The position numbers and the translations under genes were made by a program. A model generated the notes under the pieces. The model saw only the letters and a program-made list of their open reading frames with translations, ran no database searches and was not told the DNA's origin. From positions 1-30,607 of IMG/VR virus record IMGVR_UViG_3300025646_009126: a stretch of DNA of 30,607 nt, one strand, 5' to 3'. How positions within the stretch are numbered: position 1 is the first letter of the stretch; each line of letters starts with the position of its first letter. Source of the DNA: a virus. Positions 24,019 through 30,179 of the stretch are shown here, in pieces.

Positions 24019-24613
24019 AAAGTATGATGTTGTTAATTTTGGTAATGACATACTTTTAATTAAAAATTTTTTGTCAAAAGATAATTTAAACTATTGTCTC
24101 TCTACAATCGCCAGTGCGAAAGAAGAAGATTGGGGCAAAGACTATGTTGATGGTTTAAAGAGAGAGGCTCTACAAAAATTTGGCGACAGCGATTATCAAA
24201 AATACGTAGATGAAAATCTTATGACAATGAATAGCGACTGGGTAGATAAGTCTATTGAAATTAATGAAGATGTTGCTATGCAAATTTCGCAAGATATTCA
24301 GGCATTGTTTAAAACTAAAACAGCATTAGAGCCGATGAGAACGGTGCAAAGACACTACCCTGGATCTTTTTTAAAAGAACATGTTGATGCTGAGCATGAT
24401 TCTTCACTAATATATGCCTGTGTTATATACCTAAATGACAATTTTAATGGCGGGAACTTGTATTTTCCTAAACTGGGAGCTACCATTCGCCCAGTCACAG
24501 GGGCATTGGCAATTTTTCCAACTGGTGATCAATATTTGCACGGGGTTTCTTTGGTTGAGCCAGGTCCCACTAGGTATGCTCTGACGGGTTTTATATTTTC
24601 TGATAGTGTATAA
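23996..24613 (+). CDS. 2-oxoglutarate/Fe(II) oxygenase, tandem copy 2
   Basis: 205 aa. ATG 23996 gives MIKAKQLKKYDVVNFGNDIL. Metal ligands are H129-x-D131 (KEHVDA) and H182 (YLHGV); the 2OG anchor is R193 (PGPTRYALTGF). The core strand reads YACVIYLNDNFNGGNLYFPK. It is close to copy 3 (same RHYPGS/A, NGGxLYFPK and EPGPTRYA motifs). It starts inside the HNH gene and ends over the promoter of copy 3. The substrate is unknown. Confidence 0.92.
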   Translation: MIKAKQLKKYDVVNFGNDILLIKNFLSKDNLNYCLSTIASAKEEDWGKDYVDGLKREALQKFGDSDYQKYVDENLMTMNSDWVDKSIEINEDVAMQISQDIQALFKTKTALEPMRTVQRHYPGSFLKEHVDAEHDSSLIYACVIYLNDNFNGGNLYFPKLGATIRPVTGALAIFPTGDQYLHGVSLVEPGPTRYALTGFIFSDSV

Positions 24614-24614
24614 T
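24609..24614 (+). promoter_or_regulatory. Leaderless promoter (AGTGTATAAT) of oxygenase 3
   Basis: TATAAT overlaps the stop of copy 2, with exactly 6 nt to ATG 24621. The 10-nt core AGTGTATAAT is identical to the one at 22981-22990, consistent with duplication of promoter plus gene. Confidence 0.8.
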
Positions 24615-24620
24615 TGTTTT

Positions 24621-25304
24621 ATGGTAATTACAGAAAAACTAAATGATCTCGGCTTTAATTGGGAACGGCTTGATACAGACATCTACTACATTCATAATTT
24701 TGCAACTGCAGAAGAGCTTGCTTTTTGCTACAATTTTTGTGTTTCTGCAACAGAAGAAGAGTGGAGTGCTAGATATCTAGAAACAATAAAGCAAGAGGGA
24801 TTGCAAAAGTTTGGTAGAGATGATGTAGATAACTTAATTGCTGAGGGGCTTATTGATATTAATGAAGAGTGGATTGACAGGACTCTTCAGCTACAGGGAG
24901 AGTTGCCTCATGTTTTTGCACGAAGAATTCAAGATTTTTTAACTGATGACCTTGAGGCCACGGCACTGGTGGGCATTCAGCGTCACTATCCTGGAGCAAG
25001 TCTTGCTGAACATATTGACGCAGAAACTTCCGAGCACTTGCGATATGCAGCAGTATTTTATATTAATGATGATTTTAATGGGGGAAGGCTTTACTTCCCA
25101 AAAAGAAATTTGACAATAGAGCCACGAGCTGGAAGCCTTATTATTTTCCCTACGGGTAGAGACTACCTACACGGAGTGGGTGTGGTTGAGCCAGGACCAA
25201 CTAGGTATGCTATTGCTAACTTTGTTTGGACTCGTGGATACGAAGAGAAAGCCTGGAAGGGTGAAATTGAAATAAACCGTGTTCATAAAAAAGTTGAGGA
25301 ATAG
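24621..25304 (+). CDS. 2-oxoglutarate/Fe(II) oxygenase, tandem copy 3
   Basis: 227 aa. Metal ligands are H131-x-D133 (AEHIDA) and H184 (YLHGV); the 2OG anchor is R195 (PGPTRYAIANF). The core strand reads YAAVFYINDDFNGGRLYFPK. The first 110 residues align with copies 1 and 2 (FGRDDVDNLIAEGL matches FGRTDIDNLVAEGL in copy 1). The start is fixed by the leaderless promoter; the in-frame GTG at 24606 overlaps the -10 box. It is followed within 4 bp by the oxidoreductase-GT61 fusion, so both are probably on one transcript. Confidence 0.92.
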   Translation: MVITEKLNDLGFNWERLDTDIYYIHNFATAEELAFCYNFCVSATEEEWSARYLETIKQEGLQKFGRDDVDNLIAEGLIDINEEWIDRTLQLQGELPHVFARRIQDFLTDDLEATALVGIQRHYPGASLAEHIDAETSEHLRYAAVFYINDDFNGGRLYFPKRNLTIEPRAGSLIIFPTGRDYLHGVGVVEPGPTRYAIANFVWTRGYEEKAWKGEIEINRVHKKVEE

Positions 25305-25307
25305 TAA

Positions 25308-26747
25308 TTGGCTTTAAATCACAGTACACTGGACAACCCTAAAATTTCTGTCGCATTAGCAGGAGCAGGACAGGTAGGGATGAATTTTTTAGAACTTGTT
25401 GATTTAAAAAGTATAAACCTTATTTTTGTAGCGACTAAAAGGCCAAGAGCTATCGGTACAATACCTGAAAAATTTAGAGAATCTACGCTGTGGATTACAT
25501 CCCTAAGCGAGATATCAATGAATGAATCTGTTAATGTTGTTATAGAGGCAATAGATGATACAGATGCTGCAAGACAGTTTATTTTAGATTGTCTTATATC
25601 AGGCAAAACAGTTATCTCTTGTAGCAAAGACGTTTGGGTAAAACATTTACAGGAAATTGTACAAACTTGTCAAGACTTTAAAGATTCTGGTGCAAAACTA
25701 ATTCTCAATTCTTTAACAGCAGATAATAATGGCAAGTCGGGATATAAAGATCTCTTTTTAGACCATGATTCTATATCGCTTGTTGATATAAACGATGTTG
25801 TACAATTTCGTGGTGCTGATGGAAGAGCAACGGCAAAGGTTATTGTTGCAGATTTAAATGCAGCACAAACACAGCATTCAATTAAAACTACTAAAGATGC
25901 TACCATAGTTAAAATTATGCAATCAGCATTTAATACTGGCATAATTAACAATAGCGTATCCGTAGCTCCATTTATTATTGAAGACGATAGACCAGTTCTT
26001 TTTCTGAGCGGAGACTGTGGCTCTTTATACCATAGTCTTTTTGATGAGATTGGCCAGGCCCTTTACTTAAAACAATTATTGCCAGAACTGAGAGTCCTAG
26101 CGGTTTACTACGACGCAGAGCCTGGCAAGCTAATGCAATCTCTATGCAAAATGTTTGGGTTTGAAATGATGAAACAAAGAATTCCAAAATATCAACAAAT
26201 AAAAGTAAAAAATTTAGTCTGGCTTCGTAACCCCAGCAACGTCTGGCTAAAAAGAGAAATGCAAAAACAAAAATTAAAGCTGCCAATTTTTACAGAAGCA
26301 TCGTGGCAAAATATAGTTGGCCCAACACTTAGGGAAGCATTTAAGGATAAAATAATTGCGAGTGAGTCGCCAAATAAAAAAATATTTTTACAAATCCCAC
26401 CTGGCAAGTGGAAAGATTCTGGAAGAAATTTTTTATCAAAAGATGTTTTGATGATTGAAAAGTTTTTTAAGAATAAGGGTTACCTAATAGTTGATCCTAT
26501 GAAAATACCTTTTAGTGATCAAGTAAGTCTGGTAGCTAATTGCACACACCTGGCTAGCCTTGCTGGCTCTAATTCAGCACATTCTGTATATGCAAAAGAA
26601 GATGCTATTTTTGTAATGATAAATTTAAGCGAAAAATATGGATTTGCTCATTCAAATGTTTTGCGTCTTAATTGCGACGGACGCTATATTAAGGGCAACA
26701 TTGAACTGGTCATGGATTCTTTAAGGGCAATGGAGGAGGAGCTATAA
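25308..26747 (+). CDS. Fusion of NAD(P)-binding oxidoreductase domain and GT61-like glycosyltransferase
   Basis: 479 aa from TTG 25308, with GAGGA 7 nt upstream. Residues about 10-200 form a Rossmann domain resembling homoserine dehydrogenase/GFO-type enzymes (VALAGAGQVGMNFLEL, VVIEAIDDTDAARQFI, KTVISCSKD), though catalytic residues beyond the dinucleotide fold are not evident. Residues about 215-479 are GT61-like: LYHSLFDEIGQALYLKQLLPE, KIFLQIPPGKW, then FSDQVSLVANCTHLASLAGSNSAHS. The last part is very close to the end of the 552-aa fusion at 16981. I know of no described protein with this pairing. It lies directly behind the oxygenases and before a GDPD-like gene. Confidence 0.78.
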   Translation: MALNHSTLDNPKISVALAGAGQVGMNFLELVDLKSINLIFVATKRPRAIGTIPEKFRESTLWITSLSEISMNESVNVVIEAIDDTDAARQFILDCLISGKTVISCSKDVWVKHLQEIVQTCQDFKDSGAKLILNSLTADNNGKSGYKDLFLDHDSISLVDINDVVQFRGADGRATAKVIVADLNAAQTQHSIKTTKDATIVKIMQSAFNTGIINNSVSVAPFIIEDDRPVLFLSGDCGSLYHSLFDEIGQALYLKQLLPELRVLAVYYDAEPGKLMQSLCKMFGFEMMKQRIPKYQQIKVKNLVWLRNPSNVWLKREMQKQKLKLPIFTEASWQNIVGPTLREAFKDKIIASESPNKKIFLQIPPGKWKDSGRNFLSKDVLMIEKFFKNKGYLIVDPMKIPFSDQVSLVANCTHLASLAGSNSAHSVYAKEDAIFVMINLSEKYGFAHSNVLRLNCDGRYIKGNIELVMDSLRAMEEEL

Positions 26748-26748
26748 A

Positions 26749-27210
26749 ATGAGAATTATTGCACATAGAGGAAATTTAGCAGGCCCAAATCCTGCTAAGG
26801 AAAATGATCCCGAATATCTTAAAGAAGCAATTGTTCTGGGATACGATGTTGAAGTAGATATTTGGTATCACGATGGCCAGCTATTTACTGGGCATGATGG
26901 GCCAGCATACGTGCTCGATAATAAAACATTTAGAGAAATAGTTACAAAGTCCTGGCTTCACTGCAAAAATGTAGAAGCTTTAGAGTATTTTGACAGACAT
27001 TTTTTAAAACCAAATTTTTTCTGGCATCAAAGCGATGACTATACTCTCACTAGCTGGGGGTACTCCTGGACCTACCCACACATGAAGCCTACTCGTAGAT
27101 CAATTGCTGTTTTGCCAGAGATATTTAATGCTAGTCGTAATGACTTAATAGATTTTTGGGGTGTGTGCACGGACTACCCATTAGAATTTGACCCCAGCCA
27201 GTCCCAATAA
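26749..27210 (+). CDS. Glycerophosphodiester phosphodiesterase-like protein
   Basis: 153 aa, beginning MRIIAHRGNLAGPN. It keeps HRG, then an E in AKENDPEYL, then VEVDIWYHDGQLFTGHD, the metal- and substrate-binding pattern of the GDPD/PI-PLC TIM-barrel superfamily. It is shorter than ordinary GDPDs (about 240 aa). Short versions occur in polysaccharide clusters. It follows the GT61 fusion by 1 nt, so a role in surface-glycan or lipid-linked-glycan chemistry is inferred. A terminator follows. Confidence 0.82.
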   Translation: MRIIAHRGNLAGPNPAKENDPEYLKEAIVLGYDVEVDIWYHDGQLFTGHDGPAYVLDNKTFREIVTKSWLHCKNVEALEYFDRHFLKPNFFWHQSDDYTLTSWGYSWTYPHMKPTRRSIAVLPEIFNASRNDLIDFWGVCTDYPLEFDPSQSQ

Positions 27211-27216
27211 ACTCTT

Positions 27217-27251
27217 CCCAGTCCACCAACTGACTGGGGCCATTACTATTA
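27217..27251 (+). terminator. Hairpin terminator after the GDPD-like gene
   Basis: CCCAGTC (27217-27223) pairs with GACTGGG (27232-27238) around an 8-nt loop, followed by GCCATTACTATTAT, only moderately T-rich. It closes the oxygenase/glycan block. An alternative left arm at 27192-27203 may compete. Confidence 0.7.
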
Positions 27252-27267
27252 TATCATAAAACAGAAC

Positions 27268-27273
27268 TATAAT
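27268..27273 (+). promoter_or_regulatory. Leaderless -10 TATAAT for zinc ribbon A
   Basis: TATAAT with 6 nt to ATG 27280; no ribosome binding site in between. Confidence 0.75.
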
Positions 27274-27279
27274 AAAGGC

Positions 27280-27447
27280 ATGAGATGTCCTGAATGTGAT
27301 GGCAGGGTTGTACCCATTCATTATGGACACGTCGACTTTGCTACCATAGAAAGGGCAATTATTGGAGATCTTGTAATTGCTGAAAAATTTGGGATAGAAA
27401 AATTTCAATGCAAAGAATGTGCTAAAAAATACATTGAAATTGAATAG
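27280..27447 (+). CDS. Small zinc-ribbon protein A, 55 aa
   Basis: Begins MRCPECDGRVVPIHYGHVD and ends with QCKECAKKYIEIE: two Cys-x2-Cys knuckles flanking a helix. GRVVPIHYGHVDFATIERA parallels GEMVPVLYGYPDTKMIEHA of the next gene, so these are tandem paralogues. The leaderless start is fixed by the -10 box. Function unknown. Confidence 0.78.
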   Translation: MRCPECDGRVVPIHYGHVDFATIERAIIGDLVIAEKFGIEKFQCKECAKKYIEIE

Positions 27448-27453
27448 TGTCGT

Positions 27454-27459
27454 TATAAT
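27454..27459 (+). promoter_or_regulatory. Leaderless -10 TATAAT for zinc ribbon B
   Basis: TATAAT 6 bp after the stop of zinc ribbon A, with 6 nt to ATG 27466. Confidence 0.78.
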
Positions 27460-27465
27460 TTAATA

Positions 27466-27672
27466 ATGGATTATAGGTCTTATTCTTGTGGCTGCTCAGG
27501 AGAAATGGTGCCAGTACTGTATGGCTACCCAGATACAAAGATGATAGAGCATGCTCGTGGGGGCCTAATAGCTCTCGGTGGCTGCTCAGTTAGAAGTGCC
27601 ACCCACTATTGCTATTCCTGTAATACACTTTATCAAGTAAAAAATGAGAGTATAATAGAGCTGGAGGATTAA
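27466..27672 (+). CDS. Small zinc-ribbon protein B, 68 aa
   Basis: The first knuckle is degenerate, CGC rather than C-x2-C (SYSCGCSGEMVPVLYGYPD). The middle has GGLIALGGCSV and the end HYCYSCNTLYQV. The G-Y-P ... E-x-A-x-x-G-x-I-x-L-G-G-C pattern is a known small bacterial/phage zinc-ribbon type. It is paralogous to the preceding gene but retains the LGGC segment that A lacks. It is followed by GGAGG for the GPx-like gene. Confidence 0.8.
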   Translation: MDYRSYSCGCSGEMVPVLYGYPDTKMIEHARGGLIALGGCSVRSATHYCYSCNTLYQVKNESIIELED

Positions 27673-27674
27673 AC

Positions 27675-28289
27675 ATGTCTATTTATGATATCAAACTGAG
27701 TTCCTGGGATAACTCTACAGAAGATTTGCTTGCAGAATTTAAAGGCAAGGTAACTCTAATTGTTAATGTTACTGGAGACTGTGGAAATGCACCACAGTTT
27801 AAAATTATTGAAAACATCTACAATGAGTACAAGGATCAAGGCTTTGAGGTTCTTGCTGTCCCTACTAATGAGTATTGCGGTGGCGGAATTACCTATGGAG
27901 AATATTGCGAAGGTTTAAGGGATGCAGCTCATGCACGGGAATATGCAGTAGACAAATACGATGTCTCCTATAAGTTTTCCGAGCTTGTCAACTCTAAGCC
28001 AGGAGCAGACTGGTTTAAGCAGCTCCCAGAGGGCGAAGTTCCTCACGAACTTTTTGACAAGATGAGTGCCATGAGCGGAACAGACATGTTTGGAAACTTT
28101 GAAAAATTCCTGGTAGATAGAAATGGTCAGCTCGTAGGTAGATACGCTAATGCTACTTTGCTAGACTATGCAAGAGACAATGGCGACATGGAAATCGGCT
28201 CTGCAGAAGAAGAGATTGCACGTTTAAAAAACAACATAGAACTAGCCCTAGAGGGCAGCCTAAAGCCTGTTTCTGAGGTGTACGGCTAA
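27675..28289 (+). CDS. Glutathione-peroxidase-like thiol peroxidase
   Basis: A 204-aa thioredoxin-fold peroxidase. LIVNVTGDCGNAPQF holds the peroxidatic C36, then GFEVLAVPTNEYCGGG, and FGNFEKFLVDRNGQLVGRY near the C-terminus matches the GPx F/WNFxKFLV motif with Trp replaced by Gly. Further cysteines in NEYCGGG and EYCEG could serve as resolving residues. It reduces peroxides, probably using thioredoxin rather than glutathione in an actinobacterial host (family knowledge). GGAGG lies 7 nt before the ATG. Together with katG this gives two peroxide-removing enzymes. Confidence 0.88.
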   Translation: MSIYDIKLSSWDNSTEDLLAEFKGKVTLIVNVTGDCGNAPQFKIIENIYNEYKDQGFEVLAVPTNEYCGGGITYGEYCEGLRDAAHAREYAVDKYDVSYKFSELVNSKPGADWFKQLPEGEVPHELFDKMSAMSGTDMFGNFEKFLVDRNGQLVGRYANATLLDYARDNGDMEIGSAEEEIARLKNNIELALEGSLKPVSEVYG

Positions 28290-28471
28290 TCCTGTAGCGA
28301 TTGCTTGTTGTTGTCGTCTATTTGATGAATTAGTTTATCAAGATATGATTCACGCCTAAATTGGGCAAGGATGTCCTCACCAGTAACCTCTGCCTTGAGG
28401 CCATCATCCCACTCTAAAATGTAGGTCTGATCTGGAAATACCAAATACTTAAATTTATTCTCTTTTTCCAT
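28286..28471 (-). CDS. Small hypothetical protein, 61 aa, minus strand, leaderless
   Basis: Begins MEKENKFKYLVFPDQTYILE; a small beta-rich start and helical, charged end. ATG 28471 is 6 nt from a minus-strand TATAAT (28483-28478). The gene ends 4 bp inside the GPx-like stop. Function unknown. Confidence 0.72.
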   Translation of the reverse strand: MEKENKFKYLVFPDQTYILEWDDGLKAEVTGEDILAQFRRESYLDKLIHQIDDNNKQSLQD

Positions 28472-28477
28472 TTACAT

Positions 28478-28499
28478 ATTATACCCCATCTGTTATAAT
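28478..28499. promoter_or_regulatory. Second pair of divergent leaderless promoters
   Basis: Minus TATAAT 28483-28478 (6 nt to ATG 28471) and plus TATAAT 28494-28499 (6 nt to ATG 28506), 10 bp apart. The layout is the same as at 14854-14873. Confidence 0.8.
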
Positions 28500-28505
28500 A
28501 GACTT

Positions 28506-28694
28506 ATGAGTTTTGACGCACATGATTTAAAGCAGGCATTTGAAGACGGTAGGAAGTTTGAGAGGCAGAGAATTTTAGACCTCCTTCGTAATAGAATTAT
28601 TACAGATATAAATAACGGGGACCAAAGAAACAACTACGTTGGCTATGTAAAAGAATTTAATGCAGAAGATCACTGGGACATCGGAGAGCTATAA
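28506..28694 (+). CDS. Small helical protein with the GRKFERQRIL motif, 62 aa
   Basis: Begins MSFDAHDLKQAFEDGRKFER, continuing QRILDLLRNR. It shares the G-x-x-F-E-R-x-R-I-L-x-L-L core with the 20377 product. Leaderless. The stop abuts the TTG start of the next oxygenase with no gap. Function unknown. Confidence 0.75.
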   Translation: MSFDAHDLKQAFEDGRKFERQRILDLLRNRIITDINNGDQRNNYVGYVKEFNAEDHWDIGEL

Positions 28695-29252
28695 TTGGAT
28701 CAAATATTTATAATAAATAATTTTTGTTCTCAAGATGAGTGTAAATTTTATATAGACTATATTAATAATAATATTGATAAGCTAACATTTTCTGAGCAGG
28801 CCAAGCGATGGCAACTCACTATGGGAATTGACAACATCCCAGGATCAAATAGTCCTCGCACTCTTGAGCCAGTTTCTGACATAGAGCCAGTGGTTCGTAA
28901 TTTATTTGCACGTGCAGAAGCAAAGGCAGAAGAGCTTTATTCTTCAAGTAAGCTGTATGTATCAAACTTCTTTTTAACCAAGCAGGGGCCAGGGGCAAGC
29001 ATACCAATTCATTACGACCAGGACAACGGAAGCAATCCTCACTGCACATATAGTGGAGTTTTTTACCTAAATGATATGATTGCAGACGGATTCCTGGAGT
29101 TTACACAATTTAATTATACTGTTCGCCAGAAGGCTGGAGACCTTATCTTATTTCCATCTACCGATGCATATATGCATCAAGTAAAAAGTATTTCTCAAGA
29201 TAGATATGCTTTACCAATTTTTTTAACTAATGACATAACATTTAAGCTATAG
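28695..29252 (+). CDS. 2-oxoglutarate/Fe(II) oxygenase, fifth copy
   Basis: 185 aa from TTG 28695, directly after the previous stop; GGAGAG precedes it within that gene. Metal ligands are H106-x-D108 (IHYDQD) and H161 (YMHQV), with R170 (DRYALPIF) as 2OG anchor. The core strand is YSGVFYLNDMIADGFLEF. The N-terminal half lacks the WxxxY-G-rich region shared by the three tandem copies, so it is a separate lineage. The substrate is unknown. Confidence 0.87.
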   Translation: MDQIFIINNFCSQDECKFYIDYINNNIDKLTFSEQAKRWQLTMGIDNIPGSNSPRTLEPVSDIEPVVRNLFARAEAKAEELYSSSKLYVSNFFLTKQGPGASIPIHYDQDNGSNPHCTYSGVFYLNDMIADGFLEFTQFNYTVRQKAGDLILFPSTDAYMHQVKSISQDRYALPIFLTNDITFKL

Positions 29253-29266
29253 ATAGGAGAGGTGTA

Positions 29267-29623
29267 ATGTTTTCAATAGAAGACGCAGACGGATATGATG
29301 AGCTAACAGAAGAGCAGCAAGATCTTGCTCAAGAGTACTTTACTCTGGGCTATGAAGATGGCTATGATGAGGGCTACGAGACTGCTGAACTAGAAAGCAG
29401 TTCTTATGAAGACGGCAAGTCTGTAGGCTTTGCAGAGGGTATGGAAAGAGAGCGTCAGCGTATTTATTCTATTCTTGATATGCAAATGAAGTGGGCAGAG
29501 CAAGAAGGCAAGGGTGCTGAGTATCTCCGATGGAAGAATGTTAAAGAATACCTAACGCCAATTGATCTAAAGCCATGGACCGATGAGGAGTGGCAAGAAG
29601 AGCTAGCCAAAGATGGCTTCTAA
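29267..29623 (+). CDS. Acidic helical phage protein, 118 aa
   Basis: A very acidic first half with Tyr/Asp/Glu repeats (YEDGYDEGYETAELE), then GMERERQRIYSILDMQMKW, a third occurrence of the E-R-x-R-I helix motif, then a Trp-rich end. GGAGAGG gives a good ribosome binding site. It overlaps the next small gene by 11 bp. Function unknown. Confidence 0.75.
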   Translation: MFSIEDADGYDELTEEQQDLAQEYFTLGYEDGYDEGYETAELESSSYEDGKSVGFAEGMERERQRIYSILDMQMKWAEQEGKGAEYLRWKNVKEYLTPIDLKPWTDEEWQEELAKDGF

Positions 29624-29729
29624 ACTTCCTGGCACAACAAGTTTTGGCTGGTGCTTGACAGGGCATCACGAGTCCTGTATAATTGAATTATCAACAGGAG
29701 AGAGGTGTGGCTGTGGATGTCATGCGTGA
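29613..29729 (+). CDS. Cys/His-rich small protein, 38 aa
   Basis: The product contains CLTGHHESC, then ERCGCGCHA: a C/H cluster ending in C-x-C-x-C-H, a pattern I recognise from short actinophage proteins. The start lies inside the previous gene. A strong promoter lies within its coding sequence. Small size keeps the confidence moderate. Confidence 0.6.
   Translation: MASKLPGTTSFGWCLTGHHESCIIELSTGERCGCGCHA
29655..29683 (+). promoter_or_regulatory. Consensus promoter TTGACA-N17-TATAAT
   Basis: A perfect -35 (29655-29660), 17-nt spacer and perfect -10 with TG extension. It is the best canonical promoter in the window, inside the 38-aa ORF, driving the 29707 membrane peptide and later genes. 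Confidence 0.9.
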
Positions 29730-29814
29730 GTTATTTGGTTCAGCCTGGGCATATTATTTTGCCTTCGTAATCCTAGCCGTTTGGGCTTTTGTATATAGAA
29801 AGCTACGCAAGTAA
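29707..29814 (+). CDS. Single-pass membrane micropeptide, 35 aa
   Basis: GTG 29707 has AGGAG at 29696-29700. The product MAVDVMRELFGSAWAYYFAF continues with VILAVWAFVYRKLRK: one transmembrane helix and a basic C-terminus. It is immediately downstream of a consensus promoter. The stop shares its last A with the next ATG. Starts at 29713 or 29722 are alternatives. Confidence 0.65.
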   Translation: MAVDVMRELFGSAWAYYFAFVILAVWAFVYRKLRK

Positions 29815-30029
29815 TGTCACAGTTCGTAATAGCTAAGCGTGATACATATATTAATCTTATGAGAGATATGGATGTTGAGACTGCCATACCCCAGGGTACC
29901 CGCATGTTTCTTATCACATCTGATAAGCAAACCAAATACTTAGAGCCAGATGAGATCTGTGTATATACTATTGAGCATGGACTAAACTATTCGTATAAGG
30001 GAGACTGGGAAGAGCATGCTGCAGTATAG
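29814..30029 (+). CDS. Hypothetical protein, 71 aa
   Basis: Begins MSQFVIAKRDTYINLMRDMD and looks like a small beta-rich fold (GTRMFLITSDKQTKYLEPDEI). Coupled by the TAATG overlap; the next gene starts 14 bp before its end. Unrecognised. Confidence 0.7.
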   Translation: MSQFVIAKRDTYINLMRDMDVETAIPQGTRMFLITSDKQTKYLEPDEICVYTIEHGLNYSYKGDWEEHAAV

Positions 30030-30177
30030 GCACTATAACAATAAAGAGTGGGACCCCGAAGTTCGTTATGGCATTGCACTATACGCACATCCTGAAAGAA
30101 TAACTTTAGATATTTACTTTGGCACCCATGTATTTGTGTGGTTTAGAAATCGTGGAGCATGGAAAGATTGGAAGTAA
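30016..30177 (+). CDS. Hypothetical protein, 53 aa
   Basis: Begins MLQYRHYNNKEWDPEVRYGI, then ITLDIYFGTHVFVWFRNRG: an aromatic-rich beta pattern. It lies wholly within the tightly packed end block and overlaps the previous gene by 14 bp. GGGAAG lies just upstream. Unrecognised. Confidence 0.62.
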   Translation: MLQYRHYNNKEWDPEVRYGIALYAHPERITLDIYFGTHVFVWFRNRGAWKDWK

Positions 30178-30179
30178 CT

